Shown: positions 8,694-18,478, counted from the first letter of the stretch. The stretch is DNA of 64,000 nucleotides from Arundinibacter roseus (GCF_004348825.1 NZ_SMJU01000001.1:372001-436000); one strand, 5' to 3'. Program-made: numbers and translations. The notes: a model not told the origin generated them from the letters alone.

Positions 8694-9560
8694 TCAAGTA
8701 GTTTTGTCCGGAGCCTGATACAAAAAATGAAGTGGATCAGGAAAGCGAAAGGTATAGTGGAGATAATCGGTCAGTTTTTCTCCCGAAATAATTTTAAAAG
8801 ATTCTGGTTCAATCGGTTCTGCAAAGGTTGGCGGCGTCCATCCAAAGGCCTGACACGACTGTACAAACACCTCCTGCCGCGATGGATGCTGAGGCGCAAC
8901 CACATTGAAGGTATCAGCGGGCAATCCTTCAACAATCAATTGGGTGATAAGGCTCACGACATCATCCTGATGCACATAATTGACCGGCGTGCTACCGGTT
9001 GTCAGGTTTGTCTTGCCCTGCACATATTTTCCCGGAATGCGGTCATAGCCCATCAAACCTCCACAGCGCAGGATTGTCACCTGTTGTCCTTGCGCATGCC
9101 TTGCCCGCAGGATTTCTTCTGCTTCAAACATAAAAGAGGATGCCGCCTGCGCTTGTGTCGTTACATCCTGTTCAGTCAGAATCTGACTGGTTTCCGGATA
9201 TACCGATGTTGAACTTATGTATAGTATTTCTTTGGGTTGAGTATTTGTATTTAACAATTCAACCAACTGTTGCATCTGCTGTGGATGAAACTCCCCTCCC
9301 TGCCGGGAACTGCGGGGCGGAATATCCACAACAAATACATCGGTACTCAGAAACTCTTTCCAGCCTTCACCCTCTGGTCCGGGGTTCAGACTCAGGCAAT
9401 AAGCATCAATACCCAACTCCCGCAATGGCTGTACTTTTTCGGGAGTAGTGGTGCTCCCTTTTACGGTGCCAAATCCACTCGCTAATAAATGAACGGCAAG
9501 AGGCTTGCCGAGCCACCCACAACCTAAAATACTAATCCTCTTTTTGAACTCGTTTTGCAT
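8694..9560 (-). CDS. NAD(P)-binding Rossmann protein, YeeZ-like epimerase family
   Basis: This 288-aa protein has an N-terminal nucleotide-binding motif ISILGCGWLGKPLAVHLL, an SSTSVYP segment of the extended SDR type and a later NYVHQDDVV segment found in sugar-nucleotide epimerases. The overall layout matches the YeeZ/NAD-dependent epimerase family, whose substrates are mostly unknown. The full YxxxK catalytic pair is not obvious, so it may be a binding protein or reductase rather than a true epimerase. It stands alone on the minus strand, divergent from gldB. Confidence 0.75.
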   Translation of the reverse strand: MQNEFKKRISILGCGWLGKPLAVHLLASGFGTVKGSTTTPEKVQPLRELGIDAYCLSLNPGPEGEGWKEFLSTDVFVVDIPPRSSRQGGEFHPQQMQQLVELLNTNTQPKEILYISSTSVYPETSQILTEQDVTTQAQAASSFMFEAEEILRARHAQGQQVTILRCGGLMGYDRIPGKYVQGKTNLTTGSTPVNYVHQDDVVSLITQLIVEGLPADTFNVVAPQHPSRQEVFVQSCQAFGWTPPTFAEPIEPESFKIISGEKLTDYLHYTFRFPDPLHFLYQAPDKTT

Positions 9561-9697
9561 ACTGGCTTTACTTCATGAAAAAAACAACGAATTCTTAAAC
9601 TATACTTTACAACCCTGACCTCCAAATGAAAACTCGCTTTTGCAACTTTTTGCCTATTTTTGCATGTTTTGTCAACGTGTCTCCCGACTTTGAGCGA

Positions 9698-10708
9698 ATG
9701 TATGTAAAGCCTTTATCTTTCTTTTTTGTACTACTCGTACTTATTTCCCTAAATGGTTGCTCTTTTTCTTCGGAGAAAACGCCTGACATTTCGGACATAG
9801 CGCTGGAAGTCAAGGTAGAATCTCTCGAAGATTCGCTATTTGGCTGTACATCAGAAGCGGAGGTGCGGGCATTTCTGAATAAGCACCCATTCCTGGGTCA
9901 GGTGTTTTTCTCAAACATCCCCAAAAATGACTCCCTTTTGGCCAATCTTCTGTATGAACATATACGTAATAATGCGCTTCAGGGATTCAAAAAAGAGATA
10001 GATTCTTTGTATAAAAATCGGGACGAGCTCATAAAAAAGCCTTTGGAAGAAGCATTTCGGTACGTTACCTATTATTATCCCGATTTTACCCCTCCACGCG
10101 TCGCCACAATCGTGACCGGATTTATGGGCAACGACCTGTACATATCTGACAGCCTGATTATTATCGGACTGGATTATTTTGGGGGACCACAGGCAACTTA
10201 TCGGCCGGACGTGTACGATTACCAATTGAGACGCTACCAAAAAGAATATCTGATTCCTTCCATTCTATTTTTCATATCCGATCAATTTACAGGCAAAGAT
10301 CCACAAGACGCCACCTTGCTGGCACAAATGGTTGACTACGGCAAAGCTTTTGAATTTGTCAAACATACACTTCCCAACACACCCGACAGCCTGATTCTTG
10401 GGTTTTCGCAGCGCGACCTGGACAAGGCTGACGTAAGCCAAACCCAACTGTGGGCCTACCTGATTGAAAATCGGCTGTTATACGAAAAAGCACCTTTACT
10501 AAAAGATAAGTACATCGGCGAGCGTCCGTTCACTCCTGAAATAGGTCCGGACGTTCCGGGTGGTATTGGCCGTTGGATCGGCTGGCGAATCGTGAATTTA
10601 TACCTGAACGAACAGCCCGAAGTTACGCTTCCTGAGCTGATGAAAAACCCCAATGCCCGGCAGATTCTGGAACAATCTGGCTATAAAGGGCAGTTGGATG
10701 ATGAATAG
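9698..10708 (+). CDS. gldB: Gliding motility lipoprotein GldB
   Basis: A 336-aa predicted lipoprotein: the N terminus is a hydrophobic signal ending in LISLNGC, with Cys21 as the lipid-attachment residue. The body has the GldB-type segments ATIVTGFMGNDLYISDS and GLDYFGGPQATYRPD and the late GPDVPGGIGRWIGWRIV. GldB is needed for gliding motility and type IX secretion-linked processes in Bacteroidota. The start at 9698 is preferred over an upstream ATG at 9626, because it puts the signal peptide at the very N terminus. The ABC exporter gene follows 33 nt downstream on the same strand. Confidence 0.85.
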   Translation: MYVKPLSFFFVLLVLISLNGCSFSSEKTPDISDIALEVKVESLEDSLFGCTSEAEVRAFLNKHPFLGQVFFSNIPKNDSLLANLLYEHIRNNALQGFKKEIDSLYKNRDELIKKPLEEAFRYVTYYYPDFTPPRVATIVTGFMGNDLYISDSLIIIGLDYFGGPQATYRPDVYDYQLRRYQKEYLIPSILFFISDQFTGKDPQDATLLAQMVDYGKAFEFVKHTLPNTPDSLILGFSQRDLDKADVSQTQLWAYLIENRLLYEKAPLLKDKYIGERPFTPEIGPDVPGGIGRWIGWRIVNLYLNEQPEVTLPELMKNPNARQILEQSGYKGQLDDE

Positions 10709-10741
10709 AACATAACCCTACACAGGATTTTACACAACAAC

Positions 10742-12568
10742 ATGGCAAAACGCAGATTTGGCAAAAACGACGACGACAGCACCGACACAGAGTCGCCTTT
10801 TGCCGTAAAAAAACTAAGCTGGAAAGGCTTAAAAAACACCTTAAAAATATTCCGGTATACGCTTCCTTATAAGAAGTACTTCATTGCAGGTTTTATATTC
10901 CTGATTCTTTCCACGGGCACTTCGCTTGCTTTCCCCAAACTTGTGGGCAGTATCATCGAAGTAATTGAAGGCAAGTCGAGCTACACCATCAACCAACTTA
11001 CGCTGCTTCTCATCGCTATTTTGGTTTTTCAGGCCATCTTTTCCTTCTTTCGAATCTATCTGTTTTCGCGGGTGAGCGAATGGGCCATGGCCGATGTGCG
11101 CCGGGAGGTGTACAGCAAGATCATTACGCTACCGATTGGTTTTCTGGAACAGCGCCGCGTGGGCGAGCTTACGAGCCGCATTACGTCGGACGTAACCCAG
11201 CTTCAGGATGTGCTCTCGTTTACCATTGCGGAGTTCTTCCGGCAAATTGCCACGCTTGTGGTTGGCGTTGTGCTTATCTCGCTGACTTCCTGGAAACTTA
11301 CCTTATTTATGCTGGCCACATTTCCGATTATGGTGGTGGCAGCCATGTTTTTTGGCAGGTACATTCGCCGACTTTCCAAGAAAGCACAGGATGAACTGGC
11401 TGCGGCCAATGTCATCGCAGAAGAAACCCTGCAATCGGTGAATGTTGTAAAGGCATTTACGAACGAGCAACTGGAAGTCAATCGCTATAAAAGTGCACTT
11501 GATAAAGTGGTTGACAATGCACTCAAAGCGGCTACTTTTCGCGGAGGTTTTGTGTCCTTCATCATCTTTGCTCTTTTTGGAGGCATCGTGGGTGTGATAT
11601 GGTTTGGCGCTACGCTGGTACAATCGGGCGAAATGAGTATCGCCGATCTTTTCACTTTTGTGTTGTATACCACTTTCATTGGCGGGGCAATGGGCGGTTT
11701 GGGTGATATGTACGCTCAGATTAACAAAACGATTGGCGCTTCTGAACGCCTGCTCGAAATCATGAGCGAAACCTCAGAGGTAGATTTGAAAGCTCCCAGC
11801 ACAGAAACGCACAACGTACAGGGTCAAATTACGTACGATTCCATCGAGTTTTCGTATCCTGCACGGGCAGATGTTAAAGTGTTAAAAGGCATTTCTTTTA
11901 AAATTGATGCCGGAGAAAAAATAGCACTTGTAGGATATAGCGGAGCGGGCAAATCGACCATTGTGCAGCTCTTGATGCGCTTTTACGATCCACAGGGCGG
12001 ACAAATCCTGATTGATGGATTGCCGCTGTCGGCCTATTCGCTTACCAGCCTGCGTCGGATGATTGCCGTTGTGCCGCAGGAAGTAATGCTCTTTGGCGGA
12101 ACAATCAGAGAAAATATTGAATACGGCAGGCCCGGCGCAACGGATGCCGAAATAGAAGAAGCTGCCCGCAAAGCCAACGCCCTGCAATTCATTGAGTCTT
12201 TTCCCGAAGGGCTTGCAACGGTAGTGGGTGAGCGAGGCATCAAGCTTTCGGGCGGACAACGCCAACGGGTGGCCATTGCCCGAGCCATTTTGAAAGATCC
12301 TAAAATATTGATTCTGGACGAAGCCACGAGCTCACTGGATGCCGAGTCGGAGCAGTTGGTGCAAGTAGCCCTGGATGAGCTGATGAAAAATCGTACGACG
12401 CTGGTCATTGCTCACCGACTGGCAACTATCCGTAAGGTTGATACTATTTATGTAATTCGGGAAGGACAAATTGTAGAATCAGGTTCGCACAACGAGCTGG
12501 CACTGATTGCCAATGGCCTTTATGCCAATTTAATTAAACTCCAATTTGAAACAGCTGAAACCCACTGA
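10742..12568 (+). CDS. ABC exporter, fused permease and ATPase (MsbA/ABC-B type)
   Basis: A 608-aa half-transporter. The N-terminal six-TM domain spans roughly residues 40-330 and is followed by a nucleotide-binding domain with Walker A VGYSGAGKSTIVQLL, Q-loop VVPQEVML, signature LSGGQRQRVAIARA, Walker B ILILDEATSSLDAES and H-loop VIAHRLATI. All ATPase residues are intact. It should act as a homodimer exporting a lipid or drug-like substrate across the inner membrane; the substrate cannot be read from sequence. Its 3' end overlaps the start of the MutS-like gene by 23 nt, so translation is probably coupled. Confidence 0.92.
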   Translation: MAKRRFGKNDDDSTDTESPFAVKKLSWKGLKNTLKIFRYTLPYKKYFIAGFIFLILSTGTSLAFPKLVGSIIEVIEGKSSYTINQLTLLLIAILVFQAIFSFFRIYLFSRVSEWAMADVRREVYSKIITLPIGFLEQRRVGELTSRITSDVTQLQDVLSFTIAEFFRQIATLVVGVVLISLTSWKLTLFMLATFPIMVVAAMFFGRYIRRLSKKAQDELAAANVIAEETLQSVNVVKAFTNEQLEVNRYKSALDKVVDNALKAATFRGGFVSFIIFALFGGIVGVIWFGATLVQSGEMSIADLFTFVLYTTFIGGAMGGLGDMYAQINKTIGASERLLEIMSETSEVDLKAPSTETHNVQGQITYDSIEFSYPARADVKVLKGISFKIDAGEKIALVGYSGAGKSTIVQLLMRFYDPQGGQILIDGLPLSAYSLTSLRRMIAVVPQEVMLFGGTIRENIEYGRPGATDAEIEEAARKANALQFIESFPEGLATVVGERGIKLSGGQRQRVAIARAILKDPKILILDEATSSLDAESEQLVQVALDELMKNRTTLVIAHRLATIRKVDTIYVIREGQIVESGSHNELALIANGLYANLIKLQFETAETH

Positions 12569-14375
12569 TTCTGTGCTCAAAGAAACCTCTCCTGCTGATT
12601 TTTTTGCGGAGCAACTGCGTATTGCGACTGAGCAGGAACAACGCGCGCAAAGTCGTTTTAACGGATTAGCCATTGGGCGTTTGGCTATTTTTGGAGGTAT
12701 TTTATTTTTTCTGTGGCTCTGGAATTCACAAGCCGAGCCGCTGTATGGCCTCGTAGCGCTGGGTTTGAGTGGTGCTTTTGTGGTTGTGATGAAATTTCAG
12801 CAAACCGCCCGCCGGCAACGCAACTTTTTACGAAATCTGCAAGCCATTAATACCGACGAACTAGGACGCCTGCGCTACCAATTCCAACGCCCCGAAACCG
12901 GTGAGGCCTTTGCGCAGCCCAACCATGTATACGCGGTTGATCTGGATATTTTTGGCAAGCATTCTTTGTTTAGCCTCATCAACCGAACCCGCACCGACGA
13001 AGGCAGTCGCCGCCTGGCGCATTGGCTTACTCAACACGCCGCACTCGACGAGATTCTATTGCGGCAGGAAGCCGTGGCTGAGCTGCAGGCAGACCCCACC
13101 TGGCGCCAACGCTGGGAAGCCACCGCTCTGCTGCATACACACGCTGCACAGCAGGTGGGCGCACTTCGGGAGTGGGCCAACGAGCGTATGGACACAACCC
13201 TCCAAAAATCGTTCCTGTGGCGGTGGTGGCCATTGCTAACCGCCCTGCTCGGTGGGCTGGCGTGGGCAAGCCTCCTGCCGGGCTGGCTGTTTTGGCTCAG
13301 TTTGCTCTGGCATCTGGTTCTAATCAGGCGTTTTCAGGAACCCATTCAAGCGTTAAGCTTACGTACAACCGATCTTGGTCATACGCTTATTGCCTATGCC
13401 GACCTGATTGAACTGGCCAATGAAGTACCGTTTCGGTCGCGTTGGTGGAAGCTCCGGCAAACACCTGCACAGCAGGCAGGACGGGCTATACGTCAACTGG
13501 GCGATTGGTTTGCTCGTCTGGACTACCGACTGCATCCGTTCTTTATGGTACTTATCGGCATTCCGTTTTTATGGGATCTTCATTGCCTGGCAGCTCTCGA
13601 ATCCTGGAAAAAAGAACATGGCGCTGAGCTGGAATCCTGGCTCGACTCTCTCGCAGATTTTGAAGCCCTCAGTAGCCTGGCCGGATTTGCCTTTGCGCAT
13701 CCGGACTATCCCATGCCGCAGGTTGCGTGGGAAGATGGCGTGCTTGTGGATGCACAGCAGCTGGGACATCCGCTTATTCCGGGAGATAAGCGCGTACCAA
13801 ATGATTTTGTGCTTGCCGGAACTGGACACACGACATTGATTACCGGCTCCAATATGTCTGGAAAAAGTACTTTCCTGCGTACCGTCGGAATCAATCTGGT
13901 GCTGGCGCAGATGGGCTCGGTGGTATGTGCCCAAAAACTGACATGTTCGCCCGTGCAGGTATTTAGCAGCATGCGTACGCAGGATTCCCTGGAAGAAAGT
14001 ACTTCGTCATTTTATGCAGAACTCAAACGCCTGCGACAGCTTCTTGAACTGTCGGCAGCAGCTACCTCTACGACTCCTATATTCTATTTATTAGATGAAA
14101 TTTTGAAGGGAACCAACTCCGCTGATCGGCATCGGGGAGCCGAGGCACTGATCAAACAACTGCATCCGATGCAGGCCTCCGGTTTGGTTTCTACCCACGA
14201 TCTGGAACTCGGAAACTGGGGAGCAGAGCAGGCTTTTGTTCGTAATTGCCATTTCAGGTCAGATGTGCAGGATGGCAAACTTCAATTTGATTATTCCCTG
14301 TACGAGGGCATTTGTCGAAGTTTTAATGCCAGCGAACTCATGCGGATGATGGGAATTGCCGTTCCTGAATCCTGA
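12546..14375 (+). CDS. Membrane-anchored MutS-family ATPase
   Basis: This 609-aa protein has the C-terminal MutS ATPase domain: Walker A TGSNMSGKSTFLRTVG around residue 433, an EESTSSFYAELKRL segment, Walker B IFYLLDEILKGTNSADR and STHDLELG. It lacks the mismatch-recognition domain. Instead the N-terminal half holds hydrophobic segments (about residues 45-80 and 225-255 and a further one near 340), so it is probably membrane-bound. Such short MutS-like proteins are widespread in Bacteroidota and their role is unclear; mismatch repair is not supported. The start is a TTG at 12546 inside the end of the ABC exporter gene. Confidence 0.85.
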   Translation: MKQLKPTDSVLKETSPADFFAEQLRIATEQEQRAQSRFNGLAIGRLAIFGGILFFLWLWNSQAEPLYGLVALGLSGAFVVVMKFQQTARRQRNFLRNLQAINTDELGRLRYQFQRPETGEAFAQPNHVYAVDLDIFGKHSLFSLINRTRTDEGSRRLAHWLTQHAALDEILLRQEAVAELQADPTWRQRWEATALLHTHAAQQVGALREWANERMDTTLQKSFLWRWWPLLTALLGGLAWASLLPGWLFWLSLLWHLVLIRRFQEPIQALSLRTTDLGHTLIAYADLIELANEVPFRSRWWKLRQTPAQQAGRAIRQLGDWFARLDYRLHPFFMVLIGIPFLWDLHCLAALESWKKEHGAELESWLDSLADFEALSSLAGFAFAHPDYPMPQVAWEDGVLVDAQQLGHPLIPGDKRVPNDFVLAGTGHTTLITGSNMSGKSTFLRTVGINLVLAQMGSVVCAQKLTCSPVQVFSSMRTQDSLEESTSSFYAELKRLRQLLELSAAATSTTPIFYLLDEILKGTNSADRHRGAEALIKQLHPMQASGLVSTHDLELGNWGAEQAFVRNCHFRSDVQDGKLQFDYSLYEGICRSFNASELMRMMGIAVPES

Positions 14376-14399
14376 GAATTTCGTAGAAAACAGCATACG

Positions 14400-14445
14400 A
14401 AAAGCGCCCGATTATGTAATTGGAATCATAGCGGGCGCTTTTTTA
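14400..14445. terminator. Bidirectional intrinsic terminator
   Basis: An 11-bp stem, AAAAGCGCCCG (14400-14410) with CGGGCGCTTTT (14432-14442), continues into a T run. The A and T tracts on both sides let it work for the MutS-like gene (plus) and for the convergent small gene ending at 14466 (minus). Confidence 0.85.
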
Positions 14446-14465
14446 CTGGTAAAGTTTTTTGCATA

Positions 14466-14834
14466 CTATACCAAAACTGAGTTTTGTGCTTTTTTTTCCA
14501 GCTTCTTTTTAGTTGCTTTCTGGTTCGCAATTTCCTGCAGCGTTGGCTTGGCTTTTACCTGCGTATACCATTTCAACATTTCTACAAGATAACGCTCGGG
14601 TGGCTCACCGTTGTCGTTGATTGCCTTTCGAACCATTACGTAGTGTGTAGCGCCGGCAAAATCCACTTTCAAACATTCAGGATCTTCATTGGGAGAAACA
14701 ATCTCGAAGATGTACTGTGGATAATGGCCTTTGAGTACGAGTCCCGAATCTTTTTTTGCGAGAGGATCGGACAACAACATCCATCGTGAAAGCCCATTTC
14801 CAGGCTTCTTGATGATTACAGATTTCATTTCCAT
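14466..14834 (-). CDS. Conserved hypothetical protein, 122 aa
   Basis: A small soluble protein beginning MEMKSVIIKKPGNGLS and ending in a lysine-rich helix (ATKKKLEKKAQNS). No known domain is recognised and there is no signal or TM segment. The start at 14834 is preferred because the upstream extension to 14897 has no family-like character; a start further upstream cannot be excluded. It is a single-gene unit ending at the bidirectional terminator. Codon use resembles the flanking host genes, so it is probably a real chromosomal gene of unknown function. Confidence 0.6.
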   Translation of the reverse strand: MEMKSVIIKKPGNGLSRWMLLSDPLAKKDSGLVLKGHYPQYIFEIVSPNEDPECLKVDFAGATHYVMVRKAINDNGEPPERYLVEMLKWYTQVKAKPTLQEIANQKATKKKLEKKAQNSVLV

Positions 14835-15077
14835 TGATACTAGGGTTAATTGATATAGAGAGGGTTTGTAATGTGCGTGCGTACTTTCAATTTTCAATGG
14901 CTAAAATTTCTGCATTATGCGTTTCCCCTCAATGTCTTTTGCTCCATAAATATGTAGTTTCCCAAATGCGTAAGAAAGTTACAGTTTTTTTATTATATTC
15001 TAAAAATAAAATCCAAAAAAATGATGTCTCTTTTGTAAACCAAAATACCATCGTGAAAAAAAACATGGAAATTATGG

Positions 15078-15380
15078 CTAAGTTGAAGCCTGAAAAAGGT
15101 GTTTATCTGCCCAAAATGTGCCAAATGGAATAATAGAAGCCAAAAATGCCAGAGCCATTCGCTTAAATTTCCAATTGTGCTCCAATCCTACCTGAATCAC
15201 CAGAAAAATATATAAAACAAAGAGTACTCCGTGAGCCATCCCCACAACTTTGTTAGCCTCAGGATAATCGAAATAGTACTTTAAAGGCATGGTTATAAAC
15301 AAGATAACTAAAAAAGATACCCCTTCGGCGAAGGCTAGGATGCGTAATCTTCCGAGGGAAGTCATGAGGAGTTTTTGCAT
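15078..15380 (-). CDS. DUF3817 family small integral membrane protein
   Basis: A 100-aa protein with three hydrophobic segments: FAEGVSFLVILFITMPLKY, VVGMAHGVLFVLYIFLVIQV and the C-terminal MALAFLASIIPFGTFWAD. The pattern G-x-AHG between the first two helices and the final PFGTFWAD are typical of the DUF3817/YdzA-like family. Function is unknown and it sits in the inner membrane. The region 14835-15077 downstream of it holds no supported gene, only AT-rich sequence. Confidence 0.8.
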   Translation of the reverse strand: MQKLLMTSLGRLRILAFAEGVSFLVILFITMPLKYYFDYPEANKVVGMAHGVLFVLYIFLVIQVGLEHNWKFKRMALAFLASIIPFGTFWADKHLFQAST

Positions 15381-15567
15381 TTGTTCAGGGTCATAAAGAA
15401 TTCACCATAAAGTTACGAATAGTGTCTGCTACTTATATAAAATCAACCGAAAAAAGAATAGTTTTTCTTTATTTTACGACTATTCCTATATAACAAATAG
15501 AATAATAACCTCATTAAAAAAAGGCATTTTCTTCACTAATGAAACTTCCTGTGCAGGAATAAAAAAG

Positions 15568-16578
15568 CTAACGATTCATTAAATCTTCAATGATCCGTTC
15601 GAGTTTGGCGACGGGCATTTTTTGTACAAGGTAAAAATGCCCTTTCCCCGCTGAGTTCCAGGTATTGCTGCCATCGTCTTTACACACAAAGCGCCCTTCT
15701 ACCAGATCAAAATACTTTTCGTGCCCTTTGATTGCCACAAGCACGGCAGTTTGATCCCAGCTCATGCGTCCGGCAACGTCCTGTTTGCTGAGCGGAATGC
15801 TGATAGCAAAGGCATCCTTTACGGGCGAATTGCGAATTGCCTCGTTCCGCATCAGCGGCAGACCGGTATGAATTGCTTCCCCGATCTCGAAACCGCTGAA
15901 AATGATGGGAGTATTCCAGCCTTCAAAAACGATTTTGGACGAAACCGGATCCCGGTCTACATTAAACTCTTTCCCGGAAGGAAAACGCCCGGCCATACTC
16001 ACCAGTTTTTTTACCTTCTTTCGTATCAACTCCCGACCGCTCAGGTCAGAAAACTGATCCGGCCCCGAAAGCAGTAAGTCTGCCAGATTTGTCAAAAAAC
16101 CAACCGTAACAATCGTCACGCTCTGATCGGGCTGCTGTGACAGCGTGCGGCGGTAGAGCGACAGGGCATCTTCGGCCTCAGCGTTGGAGCTCAGGCTGTG
16201 CGGATAGCGGGCAACGAGCAGCGAGTCCCATTTCTGCCACGCCTGAAGCCTGACGCCCCTCCCCCGCACCACGCCAATAGGGAGGTCCGGACGCTTGAAA
16301 TAAGTATTCATCACGCTCAAAACCGCTGCAATATAAGGCGACTGATTGGAAGCAACCGTTGCCAAAATGCGTACCTGACCACTGTCGGCGAGTGAATGAA
16401 GCACGGACATTGCGCCTACATCGTCATAGTCCGGACCGATGTCCGTATCAAAAATCAGGTTAACTGCCCTCTCTTCATTGGCTGTCTGCGCATACACCGA
16501 TACACAGCCACTGCCAGTACTCAGGGCCATGAAAAGGTACAGGGCGATTATTTTTAAAGTGAACTTCAAAGCGTACAT
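15568..16578 (-). CDS. Exported nucleoside hydrolase-like protein
   Basis: This 336-aa protein has an N-terminal signal sequence with a possible lipobox (ALSTGSGC), then the nucleoside-hydrolase signature FDTDIGPDYDDVGAM, whose aspartates bind the catalytic Ca2+. A later segment AGRFPSGKEFNVDRDPVSS matches the family (xNxxxDP). It probably cleaves the N-glycosidic bond of nucleosides or a related ribosyl compound in the periplasm or at the cell surface. The start at 16578 (MYALKFTLK) is preferred over 16662, because it places the signal at the N terminus. Single-gene unit on the minus strand. Confidence 0.85.
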   Translation of the reverse strand: MYALKFTLKIIALYLFMALSTGSGCVSVYAQTANEERAVNLIFDTDIGPDYDDVGAMSVLHSLADSGQVRILATVASNQSPYIAAVLSVMNTYFKRPDLPIGVVRGRGVRLQAWQKWDSLLVARYPHSLSSNAEAEDALSLYRRTLSQQPDQSVTIVTVGFLTNLADLLLSGPDQFSDLSGRELIRKKVKKLVSMAGRFPSGKEFNVDRDPVSSKIVFEGWNTPIIFSGFEIGEAIHTGLPLMRNEAIRNSPVKDAFAISIPLSKQDVAGRMSWDQTAVLVAIKGHEKYFDLVEGRFVCKDDGSNTWNSAGKGHFYLVQKMPVAKLERIIEDLMNR

Positions 16579-16843
16579 ACAAATGGTTTGATGACAAAAG
16601 ATCCAACGGCCTCGGTTCGGGCTAAACCTATGGGATTTGTAGTAAAAGGCGGTTTGCCTCAAAGCATCCTCAAAATGATTTCAAAAGTGGGGATGTTTAG
16701 AGTTGCTGGGCTTTGGAAAGGCGGGGGGAGAAATTTAATCAGCTGTCCCGGCGTGGAATTTTGCGGTTATGGGTATATTTAGGTGGTTGAGGGGATTAGC
16801 GAAAAAACAAAATCAGGTAACGACCCTAAAATAACAAGCAACT

Positions 16844-17761
16844 ATGATTCCAGATTACCAATCGTTAATGTTACCAATTTTAAAACTTGTTTCGAATGGA
16901 CAAGAGCACAAGTACAGAGATTTAATTGAAAGATTAGCTATCGAATTTGAGGTAACGGATGAAGAAAGAAAAGAGCTGTTGGCCAGTGGAAATCAGGCGA
17001 TATTTGATAATAGAGTCGGATGGGCAAAAACCTATCTAAAAAAAGCAGGATTACTTGATTCACCAAAGCGTGCAACCTTTATAATAACCACTAGTGGCAG
17101 GCAAACATTAGCTCAAAATCCTGATCGAATTGATGCAAAATATTTGAGGCAATTTCCTGCTTTTTTAGAATTTCAAAATGCATCACGGAACGATAATCAA
17201 ACGGAGGAAGAAATAACAATTAATACAACAAGTGAACAGACTCCCGAAGAAAGCCTGGATATAGCCTATCAAAGAATAAGAAAATCATTAGCCGCTGAAC
17301 TACTAAACAAGGTGCTCGAACTATCTCCTGCATTTTTTGAGCGGCTTGTGGTTGAACTTTTAGTAAAAATGGGGTATGGAGGTTCTATAAAAGATGCTGG
17401 AAAAGCAATGGGCAAAAGTGGTGATGAAGGAATTGACGGCACAATCAAGGAAGATAAATTAGGACTTGATATAATTTACATTCAAGCCAAACGCTGGAAG
17501 CCGGGAAATGTAGTTGGAAGACCTGAACTTCAAAAATTTGTTGGAGCACTTGCCGGACAGGGAGCGAAAAAGGGTATTTTCATTACTACCTCAAACTTCA
17601 CTAAGGAAGCTTTGGAATACACACCAAGAAACGAAACAAAAATAGTACTCATACATGGCGAACATCTGGCTCAGTTAATGATCGATTATAGTCTTGGGTG
17701 CACAACACAGCAAACCTACGAACTTAAAAAAATTGATAGTGACTACTTTGGAGAAGAGTGA
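16844..17761 (+). CDS. mrr: Mrr-type restriction endonuclease
   Basis: A 305-aa protein with the Mrr N-terminal winged-helix domain (MIPDYQSLMLPILKLVSNG, about residues 1-95) and the C-terminal PD-(D/E)xK-like catalytic domain (about 160-290). The motifs FERLVVELLVKMGYGG, GDEGIDG and IIYIQAKRW supply the catalytic D and QxK residues. Mrr enzymes cut DNA carrying foreign methylation (type IV restriction). The gene sits at the left edge of the prophage; whether it belongs to the host or came with the element cannot be decided without attachment sites. It is more AT-rich than the genes upstream. Confidence 0.88.
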   Translation: MIPDYQSLMLPILKLVSNGQEHKYRDLIERLAIEFEVTDEERKELLASGNQAIFDNRVGWAKTYLKKAGLLDSPKRATFIITTSGRQTLAQNPDRIDAKYLRQFPAFLEFQNASRNDNQTEEEITINTTSEQTPEESLDIAYQRIRKSLAAELLNKVLELSPAFFERLVVELLVKMGYGGSIKDAGKAMGKSGDEGIDGTIKEDKLGLDIIYIQAKRWKPGNVVGRPELQKFVGALAGQGAKKGIFITTSNFTKEALEYTPRNETKIVLIHGEHLAQLMIDYSLGCTTQQTYELKKIDSDYFGEE

Positions 17762-17882
17762 TTTGTACGAGCGTCACACTACGTATAAAAAATAAAAGAC
17801 AGGGTGTATTAAAAAAAAGATAAGCAGGTCAAACATCATCGAACGTCTTATCCGCATTTTTCAAAAACTGTCTCCCAAACAT

Positions 17883-17914
17883 AAAAAAACCCGTAACTAA
17901 TTAATAGTCACGGG
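17883..17914 (-). terminator. Terminator of the repressor transcript
   Basis: Stem CCCGT (17890-17894) with ACGGG (17910-17914), extended inward by ACTA/TAGT after one mismatch. On the reverse strand it is followed by a run of T (the A7 at 17883-17889). It lies about 105 nt downstream of the repressor stop codon and helps place the prophage edge. The stretch 17762-18018 holds no gene. Confidence 0.7.
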
Positions 17915-18018
17915 TAATGTGGTGATGGACGAACTTCACTAACTCCTTGATTTAGACCGATTTGACCGCTTGGGCCAACAGGGTGCCACCGAACTTTCAA
18001 CCGCAAGGGCAAAAAAAA

Positions 18019-18447
18019 TTATCCATGCTGCTGTTGAGCAACAGGATAAAGCTGTATTACCTTGGTAGGATAAAGTTGGTCAACGTTGGCACCCTCAAGC
18101 TTTCCCAATAGATCCATCAGCTTTTCAATTTGCCTATCCTTTGTATCAAGCTGATTCAAGAGTCTATTAAATTGATCCTCTAATTTTATCAGATGCTCAA
18201 GTAGGTAATCTCTTTCAGTAATTTTCTCTGGTGCAGCTTTCATGTCTCCTTCGCCAGTAAGCAACCATCCAGTGTTTATCTCTGGGAAATTTTTTTGTAT
18301 TCCAGTAAGTACCTTATGACCAGGATTATTCTGGTTATTTACAATACCATTTATTACTGTTGATGAAACCCCTATCTTATTTGCAAATGCATATTTAGAT
18401 AAGCTCATGGATTCCAGCATTATTTTAAACCGCTCGCCTGTCGTCAT
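18019..18447 (-). CDS. Phage repressor-like XRE family protein
   Basis: A 142-aa protein with an N-terminal lambda-repressor-type helix-turn-helix (about residues 5-60: LSKYAFANKIGVSSTVINGI) including the INTGWLLTGEGDM segment typical of Bacteroidota phage repressors. A coiled coil follows (about 75-115), probably for dimerisation, and then a short C-terminal tail. There is no LexA/CI-type S24 peptidase, so induction by RecA-driven self-cleavage is not expected. A 21-bp operator-like palindrome lies 32-52 nt upstream of the start, which suggests autoregulation. Divergent from the early genes. Confidence 0.8.
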   Translation of the reverse strand: MTTGERFKIMLESMSLSKYAFANKIGVSSTVINGIVNNQNNPGHKVLTGIQKNFPEINTGWLLTGEGDMKAAPEKITERDYLLEHLIKLEDQFNRLLNQLDTKDRQIEKLMDLLGKLEGANVDQLYPTKVIQLYPVAQQQHG

Positions 18448-18478
18448 ATATTTTATTGTTTAGTTATTTTGTAAAATC

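Noticed and set aside
14834-15133. Plus-strand frame overlapping the start of the small 14466-14834 gene and running into the end of the DUF3817 gene
   Set aside because: AT-rich with no start context or domain; runs antisense into two likely genes.
17915-18018. Possible attachment site left of the repressor
   Set aside because: The segment is unremarkable and attR lies outside the window, so no direct repeat could be tested.
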